Shown here: positions 1 through 7,531 of the stretch, in pieces
Layout: every line of letters starts with the position of its first letter
Position numbering within the stretch: the stretch's first letter is position 1
Origin: VMFP01 sp964630025
GTDB taxonomy: Bacteria; Patescibacteriota; Andersenbacteria; UBA10190; CAIZMI01
DNA: 52,132 nt
Assembly: GCA_964630025.1 (NCBI GenBank)
Contig: CAZVRG010000002.1
Span: 1 to 52,132 of the forward strand
Direction of reading: 5' to 3'
The notes under the pieces: model-generated
Databases searched by the model: none
Told to the model about the DNA's origin: nothing
What the model saw: only the letters and a program-made list of their open reading frames with translations
Made by a program: the position numbers and the translations under genes

Positions 1-712
1 GATTCTGCACGGCTTTTGCCATTGCCTGTTTCTTACATCGCCCGAGAAACCGCACCGCGTCCTCTTCCGTGCACGCCAGGCGTATATTCATAGCGGACCG
101 GGCGATCATTTGGAACTCAACGTGCCGTTTGCACTTCCACCGGCCCATGCGTGTTGCATCTTCCATCGTGCTGCCGTGGTGCAGCCCTCCATGGTAGTCG
201 AGGTACCACTGGTGTCCTCTTGTCCAGAGTTTCTCGAAAATTTCACGCTCGTAGTTCCGTACCCCAGCAGCAGGAATACAGGGCATTCCTTGCGCCTCCC
301 GGATCACGTCTTCTGCGGTGAGAATGACAGCTTCAGGCTGCAATGCCGGATCCGTACGCGCGAGAACTTCCTGATTCCACTGGATCTTTTCCCACACTCC
401 TTGTGTTGCGAGTTCCCAGAGTGCGTCTTCCGCTTTCCAATCGAGCGCCTGTTGCAGAAGCGCGATGCGTTGCGGGAGTCGTGCTGTCCAAATAAGGAAA
501 GCGTCCGTAGTGGGTGGTCCTTGCCGCATCTCTGTTGCGTGGCGAACATGTAGCGCATCGAGACCTTTTTCATAGGGAACGTATGTGAGAGGCGACGCGC
601 CATATCGCGTTCCGGGATCTTCAAGAGTAGTGAGGATTTGGCTTTCGGTATCGTTGAGTTCCCTATCGAGTTTTCGCACTACCTCAACCAGTGAGGAAAC
701 AATGTTCAGCAT
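1..712 (-). CDS. Hypothetical protein, 3' end beyond the window
   Basis: An open frame runs from ATG at 712 to the left edge without a stop, giving at least 237 residues. The start is preceded by a GGAG Shine-Dalgarno about 7 nt upstream. The protein is soluble-looking, with many Trp, Glu and Arg and no membrane segment. Its middle reads like an alpha-helical domain (residues about 60-115), followed by a Cys/His-containing part near residues 145-235. I do not recognise the family. It starts just beyond the 3' side of tRNA-Thr(TGT) on the same strand, so the two may share a transcript. The C-terminus is missing, so length and function are open. Confidence 0.75.
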   Translation of the reverse strand, partial: MLNIVSSLVEVVRKLDRELNDTESQILTTLEDPGTRYGASPLTYVPYEKGLDALHVRHATEMRQGPPTTDAFLIWTARLPQRIALLQQALDWKAEDALWELATQGVWEKIQWNQEVLARTDPALQPEAVILTAEDVIREAQGMPCIPAAGVRNYEREIFEKLWTRGHQWYLDYHGGLHHGSTMEDATRMGRWKCKRHVEFQMIARSAMNIRLACTEEDAVRFLGRCKKQAMAKAVQN

Positions 713-762
713 GTACGTTCTCCAAAGAGCGAAGTTGTTTTTCGATCGCTACTATCCTCCCG

Positions 763-837
763 TGGAGCCGGTGGAGGGATTTGAACCCCCGGCCTTCGCT
801 TTACAAAAGCGCTGCTCTACCGCTGAGCTACACCGGC
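763..837 (-). tRNA. tRNA-Thr (anticodon TGT), CCA encoded
   Basis: Reverse-strand cloverleaf: acceptor GCCGGTG pairs with CACCGGC, D-arm GCTC/GAGC, anticodon loop TTTGTAA (TGT), T-arm with TTCAAAT loop, then discriminator T and encoded CCA. The first anticodon-stem pair is a mismatch. No structured tRNA-linked element follows this tRNA, unlike several others in the window. Confidence 0.95.
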
Positions 838-937
838 ATACGTGGTGGCACCCGCGCCCTGGTTCGCTGGCATAGCCAGCGACGCAGGTTCACCGGCGCG
901 AAACGCAGTGTATCCGATTTTCTCCTCCTGTTCAACG

Positions 938-2983
938 CTACGTCTCCGCGTTTTCTCCGTCACGCTCTTTTTTTCTCTCTGCGCGCTCGCGGCGCTCTTT
1001 CCGCGCGTTGTGCTCTGCCGCGCGCTCGTCGTCTCCTTCCGCCTTCTCCGCGAGTGGTTTTGGAGCGCAGATCTGCGTTGGCTGTGTGCCGGCGAGGAAG
1101 TATTCGCGATATCCTGCCTTGCTGTCGGTTGCCAGCAGACCGTTCCACGAACACACAGATGCAATGCGGAGACTTGAGGGCGGGACAAACTGTTCGCGTG
1201 GCGTATTGCCGGAAAAGCGTTCCATGAGATTGCGCCAGACGGGAGCTGCGCCCAGAGCACCGGCGATGTGATCCATGGGTGTGTTATCACTATTGCCGAT
1301 CGTTTTTACGGCAGCCGGCCGAGAGATCGTCAGAAAGTTTCCAAACAACGGCGCACGCGCATGCGCATCGGATAACATCGAAGAGATCTGAAAGGCAACA
1401 TCCGGGCTCACTGTCTGTTCCGCCTTGGGCGAGGCCGCGTAGAGTACCTGACCGTACTTGTCCCGAATTTCCATGATGCCGGCCAACGTGTGTTTCCGGC
1501 CGTGGTTCGCGAACGCTGCATAGGCGTTTGTAAGCTCCACGAGGGGGACTTCACCGGCACCGAGCACGAGCGAGAGCCCGTACCTCGACGGATCGCGCAG
1601 CGTGGTAATGCCGAGTCGCTGTGCGGTGTCAAGAACAGAGGCAACGCCTGTTCGGGACATCACTTCCACGGCGGGAATATTGAGCGACATGGCAAGCGCC
1701 TGTCGAGCTACTATTGGACCGCGAAAGCGTCGGTCAAAATCCAGTGGGCGATAATTGCGGCCAAAGGTGGTTGGCACGTCGTGCAAGACGGTCGCAGGCG
1801 TGATGATGCGGCGTTCCAAGGCGGTCGCATACACAACAGGCTTAAAGGATGATCCGGGCTGACGCGGCGCAAGCGCCATATTGATTTTCCCAAACTCGGG
1901 TTCTTCCCATGCGGTGCTCCCCACCAGCGAGAGAATTTCCCCGGTGACGGGATCCAGAACGACCGCGGCGCCGTTGGTGACGCCATTGCGGCGCAGACTC
2001 TCGACATGCTTCTTCAACGCCTGCTCTGCGTACATTTGCCAATCGAGATCGATGGTGGTTTTTANNNNNNNNNNTCGGTAGCCAGATTGCGCAACCGCAT
2101 CCTCTCCGAATTTATTGATCAGGGATTGCCGGATCATGAGCGCAAAGTGTGCGGCATAGGTTCTATCGGACTCTTGGGGTTGGGCAAACGTCAGTGGTGT
2201 GCGTGCGGCACGCTCCCGATCCGCAGGCGAGATATACCGTTGTTCCATCATGTTCTGGAGAACAAGTTTTTGTCGTGCTTCTGCCTGTTTTCGGTCTCCC
2301 GAAATAGGCGACAGGCGGGAAGGGGCAGGCAAGAGGCCGGCAAGCATACTTGCTTCCGCGAGCGTGAGGTCTTTTGTCGGCTTATGAAAGTAGGTGCGGG
2401 CGGCTGCTTCGATGCCAAAGGCGCCTTCCCCGAAGTACACCGAGTTGAGGTACATCTCGAGGATATCGTTTTTGCTATATCGGCGCTCAAGTTGTCGGGC
2501 AAGAATAATTTCTTGGTACTTGCGGAACAAGCTCTTGCGGGCGCTTAAAAGCGTATTTTTTGCCAGCTGCTGCGTGATGGTGGAACCGCCGTAGCTCCAT
2601 GTGCCATAACGGATGTTCTGCAGGGTTGAGCGCACAATGGCGCGTACGGAAAATCCGCGATGAGAGGCAAAGTCTTTGTCTTCTACGGCAATCACCGCCT
2701 GCCGGACGTGCGTCGGAACCTGTGACAAGGGAATCACTGTACGCTTCCGCGCGTCGTAGAAGCTGAAAAATGGACGGTTTGAACGATCTAACAGGACAAT
2801 GCCGGTTTCACTGCGCCGCAGAATGTGCTCTTTGTGCGCCAAGTCGTTGGCAAACGACTTCTCCGTGCGGACGGCGATTGCAATGCCAAACGCCGCCGTG
2901 CCGATCATGGCGGCAAGCATCCACATCCCGAGAACGTGAGGAATGCGCGGCATAAAAAATGTGAACACCACAGTGTGACGCAA
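938..2983 (-). CDS. Bifunctional penicillin-binding protein 1A-like (GT51 + transpeptidase), KTG region deleted
   Basis: Class A PBP that polymerises and cross-links peptidoglycan at the outer face of the membrane. A TM anchor lies at residues 18-38. The GT51 domain shows catalytic Glu in VEDKDF (Glu101), GGSTITQQLAKN and a YLNSVYFGEGAFGIEAA stretch. The transpeptidase domain has SSFK (Ser378, counting the N gap as codons) and SLN. Where the family has KTGTT followed by about 25 residues and a WIGNDDNTPM-like motif, this protein reads AVKT directly into IGNSDNTPM. The third active-site motif and following strand are therefore missing in frame (junction near 1296-1306). A 10-N gap at 2065-2074 also interrupts the gene. 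The C-terminal tail is very charged (KERRERAERKKERD). Activity as a transpeptidase is doubtful if the deletion is real. Confidence 0.93.
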   Translation of the reverse strand: MRHTVVFTFFMPRIPHVLGMWMLAAMIGTAAFGIAIAVRTEKSFANDLAHKEHILRRSETGIVLLDRSNRPFFSFYDARKRTVIPLSQVPTHVRQAVIAVEDKDFASHRGFSVRAIVRSTLQNIRYGTWSYGGSTITQQLAKNTLLSARKSLFRKYQEIILARQLERRYSKNDILEMYLNSVYFGEGAFGIEAAARTYFHKPTKDLTLAEASMLAGLLPAPSRLSPISGDRKQAEARQKLVLQNMMEQRYISPADRERAARTPLTFAQPQESDRTYAAHFALMIRQSLINKFGEDAVAQSGYRXXXXKTTIDLDWQMYAEQALKKHVESLRRNGVTNGAAVVLDPVTGEILSLVGSTAWEEPEFGKINMALAPRQPGSSFKPVVYATALERRIITPATVLHDVPTTFGRNYRPLDFDRRFRGPIVARQALAMSLNIPAVEVMSRTGVASVLDTAQRLGITTLRDPSRYGLSLVLGAGEVPLVELTNAYAAFANHGRKHTLAGIMEIRDKYGQVLYAASPKAEQTVSPDVAFQISSMLSDAHARAPLFGNFLTISRPAAVKTIGNSDNTPMDHIAGALGAAPVWRNLMERFSGNTPREQFVPPSSLRIASVCSWNGLLATDSKAGYREYFLAGTQPTQICAPKPLAEKAEGDDERAAEHNARKERRERAERKKERDGENAET
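2065..2074. other. Assembly gap (10 N) inside the PBP gene
   Basis: Ten Ns separate codons for SGYR and KTTIDLD. In PBP1A-type proteins this junction normally reads like GYRVKTTID, so a real gap of a single base (CGA-NTA-AAA) would restore both frame and motif. The gap length is probably a scaffolding default. Confidence 0.85.
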
Positions 2984-3043
2984 AACGCGAAAAAACGCCA
3001 GAGATGCGGTTGTGTGTGGCAGGTGACACGGATCTGGAAATGA

Positions 3044-3070
3044 AAAACCCGCCGATACCGTTCAGCGGGT
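3044..3070 (-). terminator. Rho-independent terminator of the 3086-3520 gene
   Basis: On the minus strand ACCCGC and GCGGGT form a stem around an 11-12 nt loop, followed by TTTTTCATT. It lies 15 nt after the stop codon. Confidence 0.75.
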
Positions 3071-3085
3071 GTAGAGAAGAGGCGA

Positions 3086-3520
3086 TCATGCTTCGATTGC
3101 ACACTCCGTCGTAAGGATAAGCTCACTCGGCGTATCTGTTGGAAGCAGCGCAAGAAGCGTCGCGATGTCGACGGCGCGGTGCATTTTCTCGCCGAATCGC
3201 CAGTAGGCCTCTTTCGTAAAAACTGTTACCTGTCCGGCATACTCCACCGCGTAATAGTGCGTCCGGATTGTCACCGTTCCGGAAACCGCAATTTCATGCA
3301 TGGTGACCAGCGTTTCACGGAGTTGCGCGAGAAGCTGGGTGTAGAGGGCTCGCAGGAACGGCGGGCCGTGTACGACTTCCTGCATAGTGATTGCTGGTTT
3401 TGTGAGGAAACGGACTGCCTGGGCATTATCCGAAGGGTGTTTGATACCAATCTCCCCGTGCACGCGCGGCCATTGCGGACGTTGCTCACTGCGTCGAAAC
3501 GCGCCGTTGAATTCGGACAT
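3086..3520 (-). CDS. Hypothetical protein (144 aa)
   Basis: The start ATG at 3520 (MSEFNGAFRR) is chosen because GGGGAGG sits about 7 nt upstream. A longer open frame to 3715 has no such site. The protein looks soluble and mixed alpha/beta, with a hydrophobic C-terminal half (residues about 85-140, TVTIRTHYYAVEYAGQVTVF then ALLALLPTDTPSELILTTE). No signal peptide or known catalytic motif is visible. It is a single-gene unit with its own terminator, between the PBP gene and a divergent membrane-protein gene. I do not recognise the family. Confidence 0.75.
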   Translation of the reverse strand: MSEFNGAFRRSEQRPQWPRVHGEIGIKHPSDNAQAVRFLTKPAITMQEVVHGPPFLRALYTQLLAQLRETLVTMHEIAVSGTVTIRTHYYAVEYAGQVTVFTKEAYWRFGEKMHRAVDIATLLALLPTDTPSELILTTECAIEA

Positions 3521-3620
3521 ATGTTTTTCCTCCCCTTGCGAGCATGCGTGATAATGAACAGCGCTAAAAGTGTTTACCGATTTTCCGTGCGTGTCAAGAA
3601 GACCGTATGCACAGAGTACA

Positions 3621-3734
3621 ATGCAGTCATGCCTTCCACAGCGTTTCGTTGCGCGCGTTCCGCAAGCGAAGTTCCGAGCGCTGGTGGCGGTGTTTTTGGC
3701 GCTTGTGGGGATCAAACTGTTGGTGTGGCCGTAG
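3621..3734 (+). CDS. Possible 37-aa single-TM peptide
   Basis: ATG at 3621 opens a short frame whose second half is a clean hydrophobic helix (FRALVAVFLALVGIKLLVW) ending at TAG 3732-3734. A TACAAT -10-like box lies at 3617-3622, directly over the proposed start, which argues against this start. A second ATG at 3630 in another frame gives a low-complexity product. The TM-like composition is the only support. This is the only gene-like content in the 3521-3841 interval. Confidence 0.25.
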   Translation: MQSCLPQRFVARVPQAKFRALVAVFLALVGIKLLVWP

Positions 3735-3841
3735 GGGACATTTCTCTATTGCTTGTACGAGCTCTTGACGCGCACGGCGCGATACGATAGAAGGGTAATT
3801 GCTCGTTACAACAAACCGGTTTCTTTCGGGAGGTATTCCTC

Positions 3842-4312
3842 GTGTACCTTGACACGCACGAACGTGGTGAGATGCGGGCAGTAGTTTTGGGTTTCCATAT
3901 CCACTGGTTTCTCTGCACAATGGAACACATCAGCAGAACCTATGTACGAACAGCGTTTCTGCTATTTGTCTTCTATGTAGCCGCACTGGCTGTTGCCGGG
4001 TTGATGCTCAATGTGCACGGTTGGATAATCTGGGTGTTCGCTGGCATGTTCATAGGTTTGCTTTTTGTTTTCTACCGTCGACATCGGAAACGTGTACAGG
4101 ACATCGTGGAGAACAACACGCCGGACATCTGGTTCCAAGAAATTGAACAGCTTGATACGGACGGTGAGGAACGCGAACTTTTCCTGCAAATCCTCTCCGC
4201 GATGCGTACTGGCACAAAGGATGAAGTCCTGCGTGCGGTAGAAGAAGCATCACGATCACCCCAACTGTTTCAGCTCGCGTTCATTCGTGAACTGCGCGCC
4301 GATCTTCAATAA
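3842..4312 (+). CDS. Small membrane protein, hypothetical (156 aa)
   Basis: GTG at 3842 is preferred as start because GGAGGT lies 7 nt upstream. ATG at 3920 (MEHISRTYVR, giving 130 aa) is the alternative. Two TM helices follow (AFLLFVFYVAALAVAGLML and WIIWVFAGMFIGLLFVFY), then a basic RRHRKR stop-transfer and an acidic cytosolic tail of about 75 residues that looks helical. The topology suggests a small membrane anchor with a cytosolic domain, but there is no family match I can name. A strong terminator follows at 4340-4369, so it is probably monocistronic. Confidence 0.75.
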   Translation: MYLDTHERGEMRAVVLGFHIHWFLCTMEHISRTYVRTAFLLFVFYVAALAVAGLMLNVHGWIIWVFAGMFIGLLFVFYRRHRKRVQDIVENNTPDIWFQEIEQLDTDGEERELFLQILSAMRTGTKDEVLRAVEEASRSPQLFQLAFIRELRADLQ

Positions 4313-4339
4313 CGAAGGCGTGGCCTGCAACAAAAGCAT

Positions 4340-4369
4340 CACCCTCTTGTGAGTTGAGAGGGTGTTTTT
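4340..4369 (+). terminator. Rho-independent terminator
   Basis: Perfect 7-bp stem CACCCTC/GAGGGTG, followed by TTTTT, 28 nt after the stop of the 3842-4312 gene. Confidence 0.9.
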
Positions 4370-4377
4370 GTGTAGAG

Positions 4378-4407
4378 AAAATCCCCCCAGACAGTTTTCC
4401 GGGGGGA
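4378..4407 (-). terminator. Rho-independent terminator of the 4441-5001 gene
   Basis: Minus-strand stem TCCCCCC/GGGGGGA with a 12-nt loop and a TTTTC tail, placed 34 nt after the stop of the minus-strand gene. It is back to back with the plus-strand terminator at 4340-4369. Confidence 0.85.
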
Positions 4408-4440
4408 AGTATGAGATCGGAGGTATTGCGGGAAAGAACG

Positions 4441-5001
4441 TTACTCCGGGCGGAAACCAGGCTCGTTCCAGAAGTCCACGACTACAGGATCCACGTCAGT
4501 GAACGTCACGAGCAGGAATGGGTCTTTCACTTCCGAGATGTGCGAGACAAAGAACTTGGCATCAGGGAGGGCTTCGAGAATGATAGCGACAGTCTGAAGA
4601 ACGCTGTGAGGAACAAGTTTATGGTACAGCGTATCAGATAGCTCGCACCTATTCCCTCCACCCCACCACCAGCGAAACCTGGTATTTTTATCTTCCTCTC
4701 GCAGCGGCTTCCAAGTGTAGCAGACGTAGTTGCCTATCTTTGCTACCAATCCGCGCAGGTATTGATGCACCTGAGAAACTTCGTATTCGGGGATTCCGCG
4801 TTCCACCAAGAATTGGCGGAGCTGAAGCATACGTACCGCTGGCGTTTCCGCATGGATCTTTTGACAAAGAGCGACATACGATTTTACCTCGTCTGGATGG
4901 CCCGCAGGCTCGACCTTTCGCTGCTTGGGACGTATATCTTTCTGTTGAGGGGACGGAGCAGATTTCTCCGCTACCGTCGCTACTTTCTTTGGCCAGAACA
5001 T
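4441..5001 (-). CDS. Hypothetical soluble protein (186 aa)
   Basis: ATG at 5001 (MFWPKKVATV) is chosen because GGAGGA lies upstream in TACGGAGGAGATTCT. After a basic, Ser/Pro/Gln-rich N-terminus of about 40 residues comes a helical segment (residues about 45-100, with LRQFLVERGIPEYEVSQVHQYL). A C-terminal domain has a WWWGGGNRCELSDTLYHKLVP run and a beta-rich end (AKFFVSHISEVKDPFLLVTF). No signal peptide or TM is present. The gene has its own terminator. Not recognised; possibly a CPR-restricted family. Confidence 0.75.
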   Translation of the reverse strand: MFWPKKVATVAEKSAPSPQQKDIRPKQRKVEPAGHPDEVKSYVALCQKIHAETPAVRMLQLRQFLVERGIPEYEVSQVHQYLRGLVAKIGNYVCYTWKPLREEDKNTRFRWWWGGGNRCELSDTLYHKLVPHSVLQTVAIILEALPDAKFFVSHISEVKDPFLLVTFTDVDPVVVDFWNEPGFRPE

Positions 5002-5117
5002 AGAATCTCCTCCGTAAAAAGAGAACAACCACCACGTGTAACAAGTCAAGGAATTTTACTTCGTCCGGTCCCCCGCGTCAAGTGAGATGAGATTTCGTAC
5101 CGTCCGTTTCGACTTTG

Positions 5118-5303
5118 TGCGGGTAGAATTCGTCCTCCTCCACCGCGCCTCGGCTATATAGCCTCAAAGCGCGGTTCCTCCCCCGGATCCCGGGCATCCA
5201 AAAACGTACAGTAGTTTGCGTTTTGAAAATACCCTTCGAATCCCACAACCACAACAGCCAAAACAGGTCGGGTACAAGACTCGCACTGTTTTGCCTCTGG
5301 CGG
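5118..5303 (-). repeat. Orphan, degenerate copy (H) of the tRNA-linked structured element
   Basis: Positions 5230-5303 match 6007-6080 (the tRNA-Ser trailer hairpin plus element start) at 71 of 74 bases. The flank toward higher coordinates keeps only a remnant of a tRNA 3' end (GCCCGCCA on the minus strand). The rest folds as in the other copies: a decayed first hairpin, then a helix ACCGCGC/GCGCGGT. That helix encloses GGCTATATAGCC with the family's internal loop (TTTGA on one side, GAG on the other). No intact tRNA precedes it. The remainder of the 5002-5419 interval shows no gene. Confidence 0.7.
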
Positions 5304-5419
5304 GCCACCCAGGTTCAGTACCCGCACTGTTCAGGGTGTTGCGGCTTTTATTGAGGATCAATTCGGGACAGAATTTGAGGCATATAGGTCGGGGGAAACT
5401 AAAGCCGCCTTGCGATATT

Positions 5420-5842
5420 CTAATCTTCTGAAAAATATTTAATGATTTTCTTTGGCGCCAGTAACGTTAGAGCGCTTAGCAGAGCAAGCAACAGCCCGAC
5501 CAAAAAAGTTACTTCGCCATACTCCTGTATAAATTGACCGATCACCAAGAGCACCAACCCCAGAAACAAGGCTGGAACATTCCAGCGCTCTTTTATATCA
5601 CGGAGATGAAATCTTTCCCATGCTAAGGGAACCCGGTTATACGCACCGCACTCGCACCGAAGAACCAGATTGAGCAATTGTTTGTCCTCTATTTTCTCCG
5701 CGAGGATTTTTTCACAGTTACCACAGATAAGTGTTACTTCCCCACTTTCTCCTTTAACCATTACTCCGTTGCCTCTCGATTCAAGTATCGTACAAGAATT
5801 GAGCTCTGGTTTCGAAATGACTCGCAATGTAATCTTTTTCAT
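5420..5842 (-). CDS. Zinc-ribbon membrane protein, hypothetical (140 aa)
   Basis: The protein starts at ATG 5842 (MKKITLRVIS). A beta-rich N-terminal part is followed by a rubredoxin-like zinc ribbon, CGNC at about residues 40-43 and CECG near 75, which probably binds one zinc. Two TM helices follow (VPALFLGLVLLVIGQFI and VTFLVGLLLALLSALTLLA) and a short basic tail. The gene is visibly AT-richer than its neighbours. It lies between element copy H and element copy A, which share a 74-bp block, so it looks like cargo between direct repeats. No Shine-Dalgarno is evident. Function unknown. Confidence 0.7.
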   Translation of the reverse strand: MKKITLRVISKPELNSCTILESRGNGVMVKGESGEVTLICGNCEKILAEKIEDKQLLNLVLRCECGAYNRVPLAWERFHLRDIKERWNVPALFLGLVLLVIGQFIQEYGEVTFLVGLLLALLSALTLLAPKKIIKYFSED

Positions 5843-5879
5843 AATTAGTGCATGTGGGTCTGCCGATACAAAGTATTGC

Positions 5880-6021
5880 TGGCGGAGAGGGCGGGATTCC
5901 TCCTCACCCGCGAAATTGCCTCGTCCCGCAAAGGCGGGACTCGAAGCAATTTCGCTCCTTCGGAGCCCGGGTCTTTAAAAACATGAAGCAGTTCATGTTT
6001 TTACAGTACCCTTCGAATCCC
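5880..6021 (-). repeat. tRNA-linked structured element, copy A (after tRNA-Ser)
   Basis: Read on the minus strand, the element opens with GGGATTCGAAGGGTACT. A long hairpin with CTGC loop follows (stem CATGAA/TTCATG and beyond), then closing GGGT/ACCC, a CTCC-GAA-GGAG mini-hairpin, and a long helix GCGAAATTGC/GCAATTTCGC. That helix carries the internal loop TTCGA/GAG and tip GTCCCGC/GCGGGAC. It ends in GAATCCCGCCCTCTCCGCCA, which equals the last 20 nt of the adjacent tRNA-Ser except for one base. The opening GGGATTC pairs with this GAATCCC. Confidence 0.85.
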
Positions 6022-6033
6022 ACAACCACAACA

Positions 6034-6072
6034 GCCAAAACAGCGCGGGTACAAGACCCGCACTGTTTTGCC
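6034..6072 (-). terminator. tRNA-Ser trailer hairpin
   Basis: Directly after the tRNA, AAAACAGTGCGGGT pairs with ACCCGCGCTGTTTT (one mismatch) around a CTTGT loop. It resembles a terminator or processing hairpin and separates the tRNA from element A. An almost identical copy precedes orphan element H. Confidence 0.55.
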
Positions 6073-6152
<80 letters not shown>

Positions 6153-6166
<14 letters not shown>

Positions 6167-6689
6167 GTGCCGAAGCATTCATACCGGATTTTTCGGTTAT
6201 CGGCAAGGATGCGTCCGCATGCTGGAACGAGATGCGGTTGTATTCCGCGGTGTCGTACACGCGGATGCCTTCCTTGTGCCACAGCACAAACTCGGCAATA
6301 CCGGCATCAAGCGCAAGTTTGCTGCACATGGTGCAATACGGCGTTCCTGCGCGAGCGAGAGAACCGTCGTCTGCCAGACGGATGAAATACAACCGAGAGC
6401 CGACGATTTTTTCCGGACGATGTGCGAGGGCGTCGTAAACCGCGCGAGCCTCCGCATGAATGCAGCAGGTGCGGTCAGAGCGGAATTCCTTCGGAAGATC
6501 GTCCTTCGTGCAGCGATCAATGCGGATATCGCGGGGCGGGGAATTGTACCCGCGGCCGATGATTTCTCTATCGCGGACGATCACGGATCCGCAGTGCGCG
6601 CGGAGGCAACAGGAGCCACGGGCGATTTCTGCTGCGCCCTGTATATACTGCAGCGCTTCTTGTTCTTCTGTACCGGTGAGATAGCGCAT
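6153..6689 (-). CDS. Cytidine/deoxycytidylate deaminase family protein
   Basis: Zinc-dependent deaminase of the CDA/dCMP-deaminase fold, 178 aa. The zinc and proton-shuttle motif HAE is at residues 78-80 (CCIHAEARAV) and the second motif PYCTMC gives Cys119 and Cys122. A CGSVIVRDREIIGRGYNS strand-turn-strand precedes them, as in dCMP deaminases. Likely substrates are dCMP or a related nucleotide, but the sequence alone does not separate these from other family members. The last codons and TGA stop lie inside the 5' end of tRNA-Ser(GCT), which follows on the same strand. The C-terminal ASARRGG is therefore partly tRNA-encoded. Confidence 0.85.
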
Positions 6690-6723
6690 AACAAAAGCGT
6701 ATCACGATATGGCTTGAGGAGAT

Positions 6724-6984
6724 TTAGATCCACTCGCCCGTAATGAGTTTTTCTTTCTTTGAGCGACTCCATGGTTTGATTTGGATTTCGCGCTTTCTTG
6801 CGGAAGATTTATTGGAAAATGGAGGCGAAACGTATACCAGATCGAAAGGGCCATGTTGCCGTGCGAATCGAGATCCGAGCCCCGCGTTGTGTTTGTTGAT
6901 TCGTTCCTCTGGATTGGTTGTAATGCCTGTGTAGTACCTGCCGGTTCTCGCCTTGGCGATGTACACAAACCACGGCATACGCAT
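6724..6984 (-). CDS. GIY-YIG domain protein (UPF0213-like), 86 aa
   Basis: A small single-domain GIY-YIG nuclease-like protein. The N-terminus carries the family signature as FVYIAKARTGRYYTGIT, followed by NPEERINKHN and a conserved LVYV strand. A KSSARKREIQIKPW segment holds the usual Glu/Lys-rich helix, and the end KKEKLITGEWI is typical of UPF0213/YhbQ-like proteins. These are stand-alone domains with weak or uncertain nuclease activity. Either ATG 6984 or ATG 6978 could be the start, and no clear Shine-Dalgarno decides. It sits downstream of tRNA-Tyr on the same strand. Confidence 0.85.
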   Translation of the reverse strand: MRMPWFVYIAKARTGRYYTGITTNPEERINKHNAGLGSRFARQHGPFDLVYVSPPFSNKSSARKREIQIKPWSRSKKEKLITGEWI

Positions 6985-7003
6985 TGATCATAACTCGCTT
7001 GGC

Positions 7004-7045
7004 CCCTCGACTCACTTCGTTCGCTCGGGGTCACTCGCCTCGGCA
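7004..7045. repeat. Dispersed GC-rich repeat (copy 1)
   Basis: Contains ACTCACTTCGTTCGCTCGGG, related to the block at 37645-37690 (GATTCGCTCCGCTCACTCAG). This short dispersed repeat often produces spurious SERSES-like translations. Confidence 0.6.
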
Positions 7046-7050
7046 GAAAC

Positions 7051-7074
7051 TAAAAGCCCCGCAGTAAGTGGGGC
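7051..7074 (-). terminator. Terminator downstream of tRNA-Tyr
   Basis: Minus-strand stem GCCCC/GGGGC with a 9-nt loop, followed by TTTTAG, about 50 nt after the tRNA-Tyr CCA end. Confidence 0.7.
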
Positions 7075-7122
7075 AATGGTTTACCACGAGCGAGGCCCGA
7101 ATATTATGAGGGCCGAGTCGAG

Positions 7123-7208
7123 TGGTGGGCAGGAGAGGATTCGAACCTCTGTAGGCGAATGCCACCTGGTTTACAGCCAGGCCCGTTTGGCCGCTTCGGT
7201 ACCTGCCC
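7123..7208 (-). tRNA. tRNA-Tyr (anticodon GTA), CCA encoded
   Basis: Minus-strand class II tRNA: acceptor GGGCAGG/CCTGCCC, anticodon loop CTGTAAA (GTA) on a CTGG/CCAG stem, long variable arm, T-arm AGGTTCGAATCCT, discriminator A and CCA. No structured element follows this tRNA. Confidence 0.95.
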
Positions 7209-7258
7209 TGGTAAAAAGAGCACCCTCGATTATGCCGGACTTTCTCATCGTATTCAAA

Positions 7259-7401
7259 TGGAGCCGACGGCGGGAATCCTCCTCACCCGTCGTCCGGCCT
7301 CGTCCCGCGTGCTGCGGGACTCGAAGCCGGACTCCCCCTTCGGAGCCCGGGTCTTTCACAACATGAAGCAGTTCATGTTGTGAAAGTACCCTTCGATTCC
7401 C
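7259..7401 (-). repeat. tRNA-linked structured element, copy B (after tRNA-Thr GGT)
   Basis: The element opens GGGAATCGAAGGGTACTT. Its first hairpin is CTTTCACAACATGAA/TTCATGTTGTGAAAG with CTGC loop, then comes the CTCC-GAA mini-hairpin. The long helix is GTCCGGC/GCCGGAC with the TTCGA/GAG internal loop and GTCCCGC/GCGGGAC tip. The last 20 nt (GATTCCCGCCGTCGGCTCCA) are identical to the 3' end of tRNA-Thr(GGT) upstream. Helix sequences differ from copies A and C but remain paired. Confidence 0.88.
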
Positions 7402-7456
7402 GTTCGCACCTTGCGCGACTCAAACACGCACTTTTCCAAAGCTCCTGTTTGGCTCG

Positions 7457-7531
7457 TGGAGCCGACGGCGGGAATCGAACCCACGGTCTCTCGCTTACCA
7501 TGCGAGTGCTTTGCCACTAAGCTACGTCGGC
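7457..7531 (-). tRNA. tRNA-Thr (anticodon GGT), CCA encoded
   Basis: Minus strand: acceptor GCCGACG/CGTCGGC, D-arm GCTT/AAGC, anticodon stem CTCGC/GCGAG with loop ATGGTAA (GGT), T-arm GGGTTCGATTCCC, discriminator T and CCA. The preceding LAGLIDADG-like gene ends inside its first 10 nt. Confidence 0.95.

Noticed and set aside
3179..3790. A long plus-strand frame antisense to the 3086-3520 gene.
   Set aside because: Composition is unlike the neighbours, it has no ribosome site, and the opposite strand has a better supported gene with terminator.
7159..7383. Plus-strand open frames over tRNA-Tyr and element B.
   Set aside because: They cover tRNA and structured repeat on the opposite strand and have no ribosome sites.
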